From CAWBCI01 sp963787195 (GTDB lineage Bacteria; Bacteroidota; Bacteroidia; Bacteroidales; JAGOPY01), in NCBI GenBank assembly GCA_963787195.1, contig CAWBCI010000079.1, forward strand, positions 62,001 to 126,000: a stretch of 64,000 bases of DNA, written 5' to 3'. Below the pieces are notes generated by a model, which made no database searches, was not told where the DNA came from, and saw only the letters and a program-made list of their open reading frames with translations. Made by a program: the position numbers and the translations under genes. Below, piece by piece: positions 20,879 through 29,194 of this stretch (its first letter is position 1; the number at the start of each line of letters is the position of its first letter).

Positions 20879-23291
20879 CTAAAACCCCACCCCGATCCCC
20901 ACCATAAAATTCGTCCCGGCCTGGGGGAAATAGCCATCCAAAACGCCATAACTTCCTTCTGAATAATAGCGGTAAACCCAGGCATTGCTGATATATTCGG
21001 TGTTGAAGAGATTATTCACTTTCAGACTAATATTTATCTCCTTCATAAACTTCGGATGCATTTCATAGCGTATCAACAAATCATTTACAAAATAGGGATC
21101 CAGGCTGCGCTCATCACTGGATGTATTGTCGATGTATTGTTTTCCAACATATTTGCTATATAATATAAGGTGCAGGTTTTTCAAGGCCTCGTAATTGAGC
21201 ACGCTCCCCGCCGTAAGCCAGGGTGAAAAGGCTATATCGGTTGTGCCCAGATTATTTACAATCTGTTGCGGCCATTCGTCCCAGTTATCCACATATTCGG
21301 TAAAATTCAGGACTTTATTTGAACTGAAAGTGGCGTTCACATTCCAGTTAAATTTATCTGAGAATTTAACACCTGCGCTCAGTTCCAGCCCTGCACGGTA
21401 ACTCTGTGGCACATTTTCCATGACCGGATCGCCCACATCATTGATCTTCCCGGTAAGGACGAGTTGGTTATGATAATACATATAATAGAAATTGGCGTCC
21501 AGCATAAAACGGGATGACTGAAAGCTATAAGCGGCTTCGGCATCGTAAAGGCTTTCCTGAACCGGGTATGGCCTTTCCGGATTGGCATCTACCAGGCTGC
21601 TCCGGTTTGGTTCCCGGTTCCCGACAGCCCCGCTCAGGTAGGCTTTATTGTGTGCGTTAAATTCATAAAATAGCCCGAGTTTGGGATTCACAAAACTGTA
21701 ATAATGAGTCTGGCTGATATCCCTCAGATCATTATCCGGACCTTTCAGGCGATAATCGATCTGCCGGAATTGCAGGTCGGCATATAGATTTAACTTTTCA
21801 GTCAATTGATAATTCAGTTTTGCATAAAGGTTAATTTCATTCTTCTTTCCTGTATTAAAATACCATTGATAATCCTTGTCGAAATTAAGCGCAACCCGCG
21901 ACCAGATGATATTCCCGAAATGTCTTCCGGAAAATAAATTTGCAGATCCCCCAAAAGTAAATTTCAGGTTTTTCTGGTTGTCATGGTTCAGGGCGAAGGT
22001 GAGGCCGTAAAAATCATTGTCGAGCCAGCGCTGCCTTACAAGATCTGTATTTGTAATGGTATCCCCGCCAATAACAGGGTATTCCAGGCCATAATTCATT
22101 AAGTCCTGCCCGGTTTTATATTCTTCATAATAACCGCTGCCATAAGTATAATGTAGTGCTGCATTGATATTCCAATGGGAATTGATCCGGTTGGCCCAGA
22201 ACAGGCGGTAATGATTTTGCTTATAATTGTCGGTCTGGTTTTTATAATACTGTAGATTCCCGTTCACATCGTAATAAGCTCCCAGTCCGTTATAGGTCCG
22301 GTTCGTATCGAGCATATAGCCCGGCACCCCGTCCCAGGCCTGGTAAGTTTTTTCATTTCCCGAGAAAAGCGTGAACTTAAAAAGGTTTTTACTTCCATAA
22401 TATCCTCCTGAAAAAGAATAGGAATCCAGGTCTGAGCTGGCCCGGTCTATATAACCCTTAGAAGTAATTTTGGAGTAACGCCCGTCGAATGACCACTTGC
22501 CTTTAATAAGCCCTGTTCCGGCACTAAAAGTATTTTTGAAGGTGTTGAAAGATCCCGGCGGCGCTGTTGACTTCAGCATAAGGGACAGGGGAGGGGCTTT
22601 CAGTTTCTATATTTATGCTGGCACCGAAAGCGCCCGAGCCGTTAGTCGAGGTCCCGACTCCACGCTGGATTTGTATATTTTGGGTAGAAGAGGCGATATC
22701 CGGCAAATCAACCCACCAGACACCTTGCGATTCAGGGTCATTTAAAGGTACCCCGTCTATAGTCACGTTGATACGGGTGAGGTCAGTCCCGCGGATACGG
22801 ATTCCGGTATAACCCACTCCTGTTCCGGCATCGGAAGTCGTCACCACTGATGGCGTGGTTTCCAGCAGATAGGGCAGGTCCTGCCCGAAGTTCAAATCTT
22901 CTATTTTCTTTTTGGAAAGATTGCTGTAGGTTGTTGGGGATTTATCCCCTGCACGGGTGGCGGAGATGATAACCTCATTTTCCATGATAGCGCTGGCTTC
23001 CAGGCTGAAATCCAGTACCAGGTCGCTCTTCAGATCTATTTCTTTTTCTTCGGATCGAAAGCCCATAAAGCTGACTTTCAGAGTGTATTTCCCGGAAGCG
23101 ATGTTCCGGATAAGGTAGGTCCCATCCGAACCACTTGAAGTGGCCATATAGGTGCCTTCCAGTACCACATGGGCGGAAGGCAGGGCCTTACCGCTCTCTT
23201 TTTCGGTGATCTTCCCGCTGATATTATATTGCCCAATGACAATAAAATTCAGACTTAGGAGCAGGAGCAGGGTAGCAGCAATTTTTTTCAT
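20879..23291 (-). pseudogene. TonB-dependent receptor, TPP-riboswitch controlled, one frameshift
   Basis: Two frames make one receptor of about 800 residues. The first part (23291-22524) has a signal peptide, a CarboxypepD_reg-like domain (ISGKITEKESGKALPSAHV) and a plug (IRIRGTDLTRINVTIDGVP). The second part (from about 22560 to 20879) is the beta-barrel, ending in the aromatic-rich outer-membrane tail FMVGIGVGF. They are joined near 22551-22560: the upstream frame reads NSAAG and the other frame resumes with SFNTFKNTF after one surplus G in a GGG run. This may be a real mutation or a consensus error. With the TPP riboswitch upstream, the likely cargo is thiamin or a precursor. Confidence 0.85.
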
Positions 23292-23361
23292 TATCAAATA
23301 GATTTACAGATGAATAAAACTGCCATCAAATTGGGGAAAAATAAAAATGCATTGAACTCTT

Positions 23362-23440
23362 TTTCTTCCTCCGCCGGCATTACCCGGTTCAGGTTCAAAG
23401 GGTTTGATCTCAGCCCGTAAAAGGGCACCCCTGATGGACG
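23362..23440 (-). promoter_or_regulatory. TPP (thiamin pyrophosphate) riboswitch
   Basis: On the minus strand the conserved THI elements occur in order: CAGGGGTGCCC, then GGGCTGAGATCAAACCC, then ACCTGAACCGGGTAATGCC and GGCGGAGGAAG. These are the pyrimidine- and pyrophosphate-binding halves of the TPP aptamer. It ends about 70 bp before the TonB-receptor start. THI-controlled TonB receptors are known in Bacteroidota, which supports thiamin uptake as the role of the gene. Confidence 0.95.
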
Positions 23441-23470
23441 TTAATTAGGACACAAATATACTGAAAAAAG

Positions 23471-23503
23471 TGTAGAGTGTAGAGTGTAGAGTGTAGAGTG
23501 AGG
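23471..23503 (+). repeat. 7-bp tandem array, unit AGTGTAG
   Basis: About four and a half copies of a 7-bp unit (GTAGAGT) lie 30 bp upstream of the riboswitch. The length of the unit is the same as in the AGTCAGC arrays but the sequence is not. Confidence 0.85.
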
Positions 23504-24311
23504 GGGAAATTCTATATTTCAACATTTCGTGATATCGATATTTCGCTGGGTATAAAGTTTGATAACTTCTATGGGTGTTGCTATCAGATCCCTCCTGTGT
23601 ACCAATGACAAGTTAGGCCGTGCGGGATGCTATTCCACAATCTTTTAAGTTTTTTCCGTATAATGCAGGGTGAATCAAGCAAGCTGGCGGTTTAGCGAAC
23701 TCTCTATGATGTATTTTTAATTTATAGCCCGCCGCATCTTTTGGAATCAGCTATGCCTCTAGTCCGGAACGGACTATACAGTAATAGCCCCAACCTTCAG
23801 GTTGGGGTTGGGATGTGCTCGCAGGAACCCGAGTCCCGAAGGGACGGCACAGAAAGACAGCTCAAAGTGCAAAATGCAAATTCAATGAGACTATCTTTTC
23901 ATGAGTTCACTTGTGAATGATATGAAAAGATTAAGTCGAATTAATCCCGTGAATGAAATGAAACGGGAGTTTAAGTTGGGAAGTTTTGTATCAACCCCTT
24001 TTTACAGCGACTGACCCTGTGTCGTCCCTTTCGGGACTTAGGGTTGTACAGATATCTTTCATCACCCGTATGATTGTCTGGAACTTTTCTTCTTTTTTAT
24101 CAATTTCCGTAGTCAAGCCCCGGACCCCTCTTTAGTACCAGAAATAAATTAGGTAGTAGATCGAATATTAGATATAGATAAATCATCTACTTTTTCCAGT
24201 CGCATGAACGATTTAGTTTTCAGTCATTTCACATTGTGGATTTTGTAAAAGTCTGAAAACTCGGGATGAACTGTGTTAAAAAGCAAGTGTTTTTTCATAT
24301 TTATTACAAAG
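23504..24311. repeat. REP-like palindrome cluster; no gene
   Basis: This stretch has no supportable coding frame. It carries several short perfect hairpins: AGTCCG-GAA-CGGACT (23761-23775), CCCCAACCT-TC-AGGTTGGGG (23788-23807), GTCCC-GAA-GGGAC (23833-23845) and GTCCC-TTTC-GGGAC (24024-24037). Units of this kind (GTCCCGAAGGGAC-type) recur in Bacteroidota intergenic DNA and look like remnants of REP-type elements. No RAYT/IS200-type transposase is present in the window. Confidence 0.55.
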
Positions 24312-24363
24312 GAAAGCATCGGGCAAGCCTTTGAGAATTCTCAAAGGCTTGCCCGATGCTTTC
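24312..24363. repeat. 52-bp perfect palindrome
   Basis: The two 26-bp arms are perfect reverse complements with no spacer. Each arm runs GAAAGCATCGGGCAAGCC and then TTTGAGAA, and the centre is GAATTC. It lies between the REP-like cluster and the DUF434 gene. It is followed by a second repeat-like segment (24378-24420) with CCCGTCATCCCGAAC and GAGGGATCGGG. It could act as a terminator-like structure or be an assembly fold-back. Confidence 0.9.
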
Positions 24364-24485
24364 ATAGAACCACCAAAAAGCCCGTCATCCCGAACGTATG
24401 TGAGGGATCGGGTGGTGTGAAGCAGATTAAATTTTCTAAATTGGGTGAAATGAGAATGACCTGAAATGAGAAATGAATTATAAAT

Positions 24486-25157
24486 CTAATCTTTTATATA
24501 ATTTTCTATATCAACAAACTCCGGTTTGAAATGATATTCCAGAACCTGTCTTGGAAGATCGATAACCGGGTTTGGCGTTCGGTCCAGGATATCCGAGTCG
24601 GAGCTGGCTATGATTCCTTTCTCAGTTTTCTTTAGGGGATGATCGGCTGAAGACAATAGGATGATTTCAGATTTGACAGGAGCTAATTTTTCCTTTTTCA
24701 GAATCTTTGCCAGATCGCTGCTCAGATCTGTCCCTTCATCAACATAAAATATTATTTTTTTTATTTTGATATGAAGAAGGAAGGAGGATAAAAGCTGAAC
24801 AGCCCTTTCCAGCAATTCTTTGTCCACAGGCCGGCCATGGTATTCGGCTGTATCCCGCAAAAAGCCATCCATAGCCAGGTATACCAGGGTTCCTCTCAGG
24901 TAAGAGACAATCGTAAGAATGACATTCAGTGCATCGGCTTGTATTTCTATACCGCTTATTTGGGATACTTCAATGAGCTTTGATTTCCTGATCTCTGCAA
25001 TATCCGGCAGCATTACCCCTCTGAATAGCACTGAACGTTCCCCGGCGCTCAGAGAATACCGCGTTGCAACCAGGTTCAGAATGGTTTTGGAAGGATATTT
25101 TTTCCTTAGAAGAAAAAGATAATCTGCCAGGGCCGATTGAAAATTGCCTGAAAACAT
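24486..25157 (-). CDS. DUF434 family protein
   Basis: The 223-residue protein matches the DUF434 pattern: an N-terminal helical part with LADYLFLLRKKYPSKTILNLVATR (quoted in pieces: YLFLLRKKYPSK, LVATRYSLSAGERSVLFRG), then GIEIQADALNVILTIVSYLRG and the acidic LAMDGFLRDTAEYHG. The second half looks like a Rossmann or PIN-like alpha/beta fold (KKIIFYVDEGTDLS). Function is unknown for the family. It is divergent from aroQ and alone on its strand. Confidence 0.75.
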   Translation of the reverse strand: MFSGNFQSALADYLFLLRKKYPSKTILNLVATRYSLSAGERSVLFRGVMLPDIAEIRKSKLIEVSQISGIEIQADALNVILTIVSYLRGTLVYLAMDGFLRDTAEYHGRPVDKELLERAVQLLSSFLLHIKIKKIIFYVDEGTDLSSDLAKILKKEKLAPVKSEIILLSSADHPLKKTEKGIIASSDSDILDRTPNPVIDLPRQVLEYHFKPEFVDIENYIKD

Positions 25158-25222
25158 AATGTGATCGTTAATTTAGATAAAGGTAAGAATGGGAGAGGGG
25201 AAAAGAAATTAATTTTTCAATT

Positions 25223-25250
25223 GTAGAGGCCTTGCATGCAAGGCCTCTAC
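25223..25250. repeat. 28-bp perfect palindrome
   Basis: Two perfect 14-bp arms beginning GTAGAGGCCTTGCA, with no loop. It lies in the 135-bp divergent region between the DUF434 gene and aroQ, 43 bp before the aroQ ATG. Its ends (GTAG...CTACG) match those of the palindrome at 27751-27778. Confidence 0.85.
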
Positions 25251-25292
25251 GATAAAATAAATTGAATTTTTATCTTTGTAAAAAATCTATCC

Positions 25293-25718
25293 ATGCACAT
25301 TATTATCATCAACGGGCCGAATTTGAATTTATTAGGGAAAAGGGAGACCGGAATATATGGTGAGGAATCTTTTCCGGATTATTTTGAGAAGTTGCAGGAT
25401 CATTTTCCGGTGGCAGATCTGGAATTCTTTCAAAGCAATGTTGAGGGAGAGATCATAGATTTGTTGCAGAAGCATGGTTTCAGTGCCGATGGCATCATCC
25501 TGAACGCAGGAGGCTATTCCCATACATCAGTATCCATTGCCGATGCAGTCCGTGCTATCCCCGCGAAAGTAGTAGAAGTGCATATCAGTAATTTGTTTTC
25601 CAGGGAAGAATACCGCCGTAATTCCCTTATAGCTCCTCACACAGCGGGTCTAATCACAGGTTTCGGTCTGGAAGGTTACAGGCTGGCTGTCCAAAGTTTT
25701 CTCCAGGAAGAATTGTGA
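25293..25718 (+). CDS. aroQ: 3-dehydroquinate dehydratase, type II
   Basis: The 141-residue protein dehydrates 3-dehydroquinate in the shikimate pathway. All family marks are present: GPNLNLLGKRETGIYG (residues 8-23, with the catalytic Arg/Tyr), NAGGYSHTS (about 75-83), the catalytic-His segment EVHISNLFSREEYRRNS and SLIAPHTAGLITGFG. Length is standard. TATCTTTG at 25271-25278 is a plausible -7 element just before the gene. Confidence 0.97.
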   Translation: MHIIIINGPNLNLLGKRETGIYGEESFPDYFEKLQDHFPVADLEFFQSNVEGEIIDLLQKHGFSADGIILNAGGYSHTSVSIADAVRAIPAKVVEVHISNLFSREEYRRNSLIAPHTAGLITGFGLEGYRLAVQSFLQEEL

Positions 25719-25868
25719 TGATGTGGGGATGAGATGATGCGGGGATGAGATGATGTGGGGATGAGATGATGTGGGGATGAGATGATGTGGGGATGGATGA
25801 TGGGGGATGAGATGATTTGATTTTTGTTCTTTGGAATTTGTTTGGATTTTGGATTTTGGAATTTGGTA
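25717..25868 (+). repeat. Short-word repeats starting at the aroQ stop codon
   Basis: The block begins with the stop codon: TGA followed by TGATGTGGGGATGAGA units of about 15-16 bp, five to six copies with small changes, to about 25815. It then changes into words of the type TTTGGATTTTGGA (25818-25868). Confidence 0.9.
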
Positions 25869-25874
25869 TTTTCT

Positions 25875-25902
25875 CCAACAAGGGGCTTCAGCCCCTTGTT
25901 GG
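25875..25902. terminator. 12-bp hairpin between aroQ and the T9SS cargo gene
   Basis: CCAACAAGGGGC pairs perfectly with GCCCCTTGTTGG around a TTCA loop. It lies 25 bp after the stop of the minus-strand T9SS protein and 157 bp after the aroQ stop. No T run follows, so termination is possible but not certain. Confidence 0.5.
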
Positions 25903-25926
25903 GAGGCTCCTTACTGAGCAGCTGCT

Positions 25927-27420
25927 CTATCTCACAATCAGCACCTTCCCGGTCGCCATCTTTTTTCCTTCCAAAAATATCGTTACAAAACAAAGTCCCG
26001 GCGGGATAGCGGAAACATTTACCTGCACAGATTCCTGCATTCCGGAAAGGGATAGCCTTTTAACTTCTTTTCCTAAACTATTGTGAATAGAAATTTCTTT
26101 ATTACCTGATTTGTTTAACCAGGGGGAAGTGATAGTGACTAAATCAGAAACGGGATTGGGATAAAGCATCATTCCCTGGGGGATGCTGAAAGTGGGGTCG
26201 TTTACGGAGGTAAGAAGTCCATTGGGATCGACCTTCAATATATAGGCATCCAGTTCGTCATCTTGTGTGTTTTCATCATAACGAGCGGCCAGCATCAGGC
26301 AACCTCCATCCTGGGTTGCTTTTAAACTCCACAGATAATAATAAGCATCCCCTCCGTAGTATTGTTCCCAATTTAGGTTAAGGTTTGAATCCAGATTGGT
26401 AAGTAATATCCAGGAATTTTCGGCTTGGTAAGGCCATTCATTCGGATGCATATTTGCCGTTCCTCCAAAAAAAATTGAATTGGCATTGATAAAATCAAAA
26501 TTTGATGTTAATCCCACATAATCAAGGGTATCCCCAATTTTACCAAAATGATTACCCGTCAGAAATTGATCAGAAGATGATAATTTTGCTATCCCGATAT
26601 CCTGACCTGTCGGATCAAATGTTCTTTTGTTGCCGCTGACTAAATATACTGAATCATTTAGCCATTTAGCAGTATGATTAAAACGTAAATCATATGGAAT
26701 TGAATCGGCGCCCAAATAATTAAAAGCTGAATCAAATCTCACACTATAATTATAAACATGGGCCATACCGGGAAAGGCGCCATTTGAAAACACTTTATAT
26801 TCATTGTTTTGTGTTTCGATCAGGTCAAATTCTAATTGAAGATTCGTATAAGAAAATATAGATGATTGAATTGTGTCTCCGTTTGATGAAATCTCATAAA
26901 AGATCATATCAAGTTCTTTATTGATGTTCGATATGACGCCTGTCAATACGTAATTCCCCTTGCTATTTATGATCGTTTCAATATCCACTAAATAATAATC
27001 GGGTATATAATAAGATGTGTTCTTTATAATATTAAATTCTGAATCCAATATTAATATCCACAATTGATTAGATAGTCCCACTGATAATTCACCTTTTGCT
27101 CCAATGATTATTATCGAATCATTTCTTGAATAGACTTTAGCAAAATAGGAGATCGTATCCTGAATTTGATAATCGTTTTGGTAAATTATCTCGCCATTTG
27201 AATTTAGAACCAGGAGCATAGCATCTTCCGATGGAAGATTAGTATCTGAATTTCTGCCAACTAAAAAATAATTTCCATCCCCATCTTCAGCTGCATCAAA
27301 TAGCCTCTCGTCTTTTGGTGTGCTGATTAAGCGGGAGAAGGAAGATTGGGAATAAATATTCGGTTTGTTAAAAAGCAGAACCGTATATAATAGAAGAATT
27401 ATTTTGCCTGTTTTCATCAA
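25927..27420 (-). CDS. Secreted T9SS cargo protein, beta-propeller-like
   Basis: The 497-residue protein has a signal peptide (about residues 1-24) and a long middle part of repeated blocks resembling beta-propeller blades (DAAEDGDGNYFLVGRNSD, LVSGNKRTFDPTGQDIGIAK, WSLKATQDGGCLMLAARYD). The C-terminal 80 residues are a type IX sorting domain: LYPNPVSDLVTI to KMATGKVLIVR. T9SS cargo is moved across the outer membrane and the tail removed or anchored. Catalytic residues are not recognisable. The second codon is also ATG. Confidence 0.82.
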   Translation of the reverse strand: MMKTGKIILLLYTVLLFNKPNIYSQSSFSRLISTPKDERLFDAAEDGDGNYFLVGRNSDTNLPSEDAMLLVLNSNGEIIYQNDYQIQDTISYFAKVYSRNDSIIIIGAKGELSVGLSNQLWILILDSEFNIIKNTSYYIPDYYLVDIETIINSKGNYVLTGVISNINKELDMIFYEISSNGDTIQSSIFSYTNLQLEFDLIETQNNEYKVFSNGAFPGMAHVYNYSVRFDSAFNYLGADSIPYDLRFNHTAKWLNDSVYLVSGNKRTFDPTGQDIGIAKLSSSDQFLTGNHFGKIGDTLDYVGLTSNFDFINANSIFFGGTANMHPNEWPYQAENSWILLTNLDSNLNLNWEQYYGGDAYYYLWSLKATQDGGCLMLAARYDENTQDDELDAYILKVDPNGLLTSVNDPTFSIPQGMMLYPNPVSDLVTITSPWLNKSGNKEISIHNSLGKEVKRLSLSGMQESVQVNVSAIPPGLCFVTIFLEGKKMATGKVLIVR

Positions 27421-27935
27421 TATTTATTTGGAATATTTAATCTAAAGGATGTTGGCAAAAATACCTGTACAAGGTAGTAAATTGTTGTTAAAAATATTTA
27501 TTAGATGAAATTTTTTATAAAGAGGATTTTATATTTAATAAGTGATTTAAAATCAATTAAAATCCATCATTATTTATATACATTTAAAATAGAGGATGAT
27601 GATTAGGTTCATTCAGGTAACTTAGAAAAATAAAAATATGGGGTGTTTTTTAATAATAGGATAACATTTGATCAATTGCATTCATTAAACAGGGTATATA
27701 ATGAAAACGTCATAGGTGATTTCTGTGAAGATTTTGATGTCATGCGATAGGTAGCGACAGGTTGCGACCTGTCGCTACGGTTGTGTTTTATTGTGAAGAT
27801 CGTGCTATTTGCATCTCGGTTTATTAAATGGTCAATGATCAATGATCCATCGTCAATCGGCGATGTTCAATGTTCAATGCGTCGATGTAGACCCCTTCGA
27901 AAATCGAAAATCGACAATCCACGAATCGACAATTT
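27421..27935. other. Gene-free 515 bp with palindrome and word repeats
   Basis: The first 330 bp are AT-rich and hold the T9SS protein's promoter, not clearly identified. At 27751-27778 is a perfect hairpin, GTAGCGACAGGT-TGCG-ACCTGTCGCTAC. From 27826 to the AmrS stop is a word-repeat block. No coding frame is supportable. Confidence 0.6.
27826..27935 (-). repeat. Short-word repeats downstream of the radical SAM gene
   Basis: Read from the stop of the minus-strand gene: GATTGTCGATTTTCGATTTTCG-like words, then CATTGAACATTGAACATC and GATCATTGATCATTGACC. Words change along the block but neighbouring copies are alike. Confidence 0.75.
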
Positions 27936-29123
27936 TCACAGACTCCAAACCCCATCAATCTTTTCATCGCAGAATATGCACTTCCCATCCTTCATATTAA
28001 ACTGCGTGATGGCAAAGCCCTTGCGTTCGATGATGAGTTTTTTGCATGCGGGGCAATACGTGTTTTGCCCTTCATGACCAGGCACATTCCCTAAATAAAC
28101 ATATTTGATCCCGGCCTTCAGTGCGATGTCCCGCGCCTGTTCCAGGGTCGCAACCGGGGTCTGCGGCAGATTGGTAAGTTTATACAATGGGTTGAAGCGG
28201 CTGAAATGCAGGGGGTACATGTGAAGATCATTCTTTACCAGCCATTCACACATCTCTTTGATCATATCCATATCGTCGTTCCAGGTCGGAACTATCAGGT
28301 TGGTGATCTCCAGCCACACTCCTTCTTCTTTCATGATCTTAAGCGTTTTCAAAACCGGCTCCAGGGTCCCGGCATTCAGCATCTCGTAAATCTCATCGCT
28401 GAAGCTTTTCAGGTCTATATTGGCTGCATCGGTATATTTGCACAGTCTTCTCAAAGGTTCTTCATTAATATAACCGGCCGATACGAGGATGTTTTTTATA
28501 CCAGCCTGTCTTGCAAGGGTGGAAGTGTCGAGCGTGTATTCATAGAAAGCCACCGGATCGGAATAGGTATAAGCGATGGATTTGCAATTATTCCTGATTG
28601 CCTCTTTCACGACCTGGTCCGGCATCATGTCATAGTTCCGGGTTTTCTTCGGATCAGCCTGAGATATCTCCCAGTTCTGGCAGTTCAGGCAGGCCAGATT
28701 GCAACCGGCTGTGGCAATCGAAAAGGCATTGGTCGTGGGAAGAAAATGCAGCAGGGGCTTCTTTTCCACCGGATCCACATTGACTGCACATGGATTCCCG
28801 TAAGTTATGGAATAGAGCTTGTTTTTATAATTCACATTGGTCCGGCAATCGCCTGTTTCACCTTCCTTAATTTCACATTTCTGTGGACATAATTTGCATT
28901 TGATTCCCTTGGGCGTTTCGATATAATAAAGGGCTTCTTTACTCCATTTCCATAATTTATCATCCGGAGGGAGAAGTTCAGGATTTAGATTTTTAAATAA
29001 GCCGGCAGCAGAAGATAGGGGCGAAAAAGCCAGGGCCGTCCCGCAAGCCCCCATAATAGAGCATTTCAGGAATTCCCTCTTGCTGATCTGTGATTTGATT
29101 GTAAGGGAGGCATGAGTTTTCAT
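27936..29123 (-). CDS. amrS: AmmeMemoRadiSam system radical SAM enzyme, with Tat-like signal
   Basis: The 395-residue protein carries the radical SAM [4Fe-4S] motif Cys141-x3-Cys145-x2-Cys148 (ATAGCNLACLNCQNW). An N-terminal Cys-rich segment (CKLCPQKCEIKEGETGDC, residues 76-93) and two C-terminal CxxC pairs (YCPACK, CIFCDE) follow the AmmeMemoRadiSam architecture. Unusually, residues 1-41 look like a Tat signal: SKREFLK (a KR variant of SRRxFLK), then a weakly hydrophobic stretch ending SSAAG. The Memo-AMMECR1 fusion protein is 2.3 kb away. The reaction of the system is not settled in my knowledge. Confidence 0.9.
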   Translation of the reverse strand: MKTHASLTIKSQISKREFLKCSIMGACGTALAFSPLSSAAGLFKNLNPELLPPDDKLWKWSKEALYYIETPKGIKCKLCPQKCEIKEGETGDCRTNVNYKNKLYSITYGNPCAVNVDPVEKKPLLHFLPTTNAFSIATAGCNLACLNCQNWEISQADPKKTRNYDMMPDQVVKEAIRNNCKSIAYTYSDPVAFYEYTLDTSTLARQAGIKNILVSAGYINEEPLRRLCKYTDAANIDLKSFSDEIYEMLNAGTLEPVLKTLKIMKEEGVWLEITNLIVPTWNDDMDMIKEMCEWLVKNDLHMYPLHFSRFNPLYKLTNLPQTPVATLEQARDIALKAGIKYVYLGNVPGHEGQNTYCPACKKLIIERKGFAITQFNMKDGKCIFCDEKIDGVWSL

Positions 29124-29194
29124 AGTGGGATGAACTTAGTTCAGATTCTTTAAGATCAAGAGATTATAATTATCTTATCTGCCTGGAAATCTCT

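Noticed and set aside
25676..25993. Frames of HPHIISSPHHL type on the minus strand
   Set aside because: They translate the aroQ-linked word repeat and are not genes.
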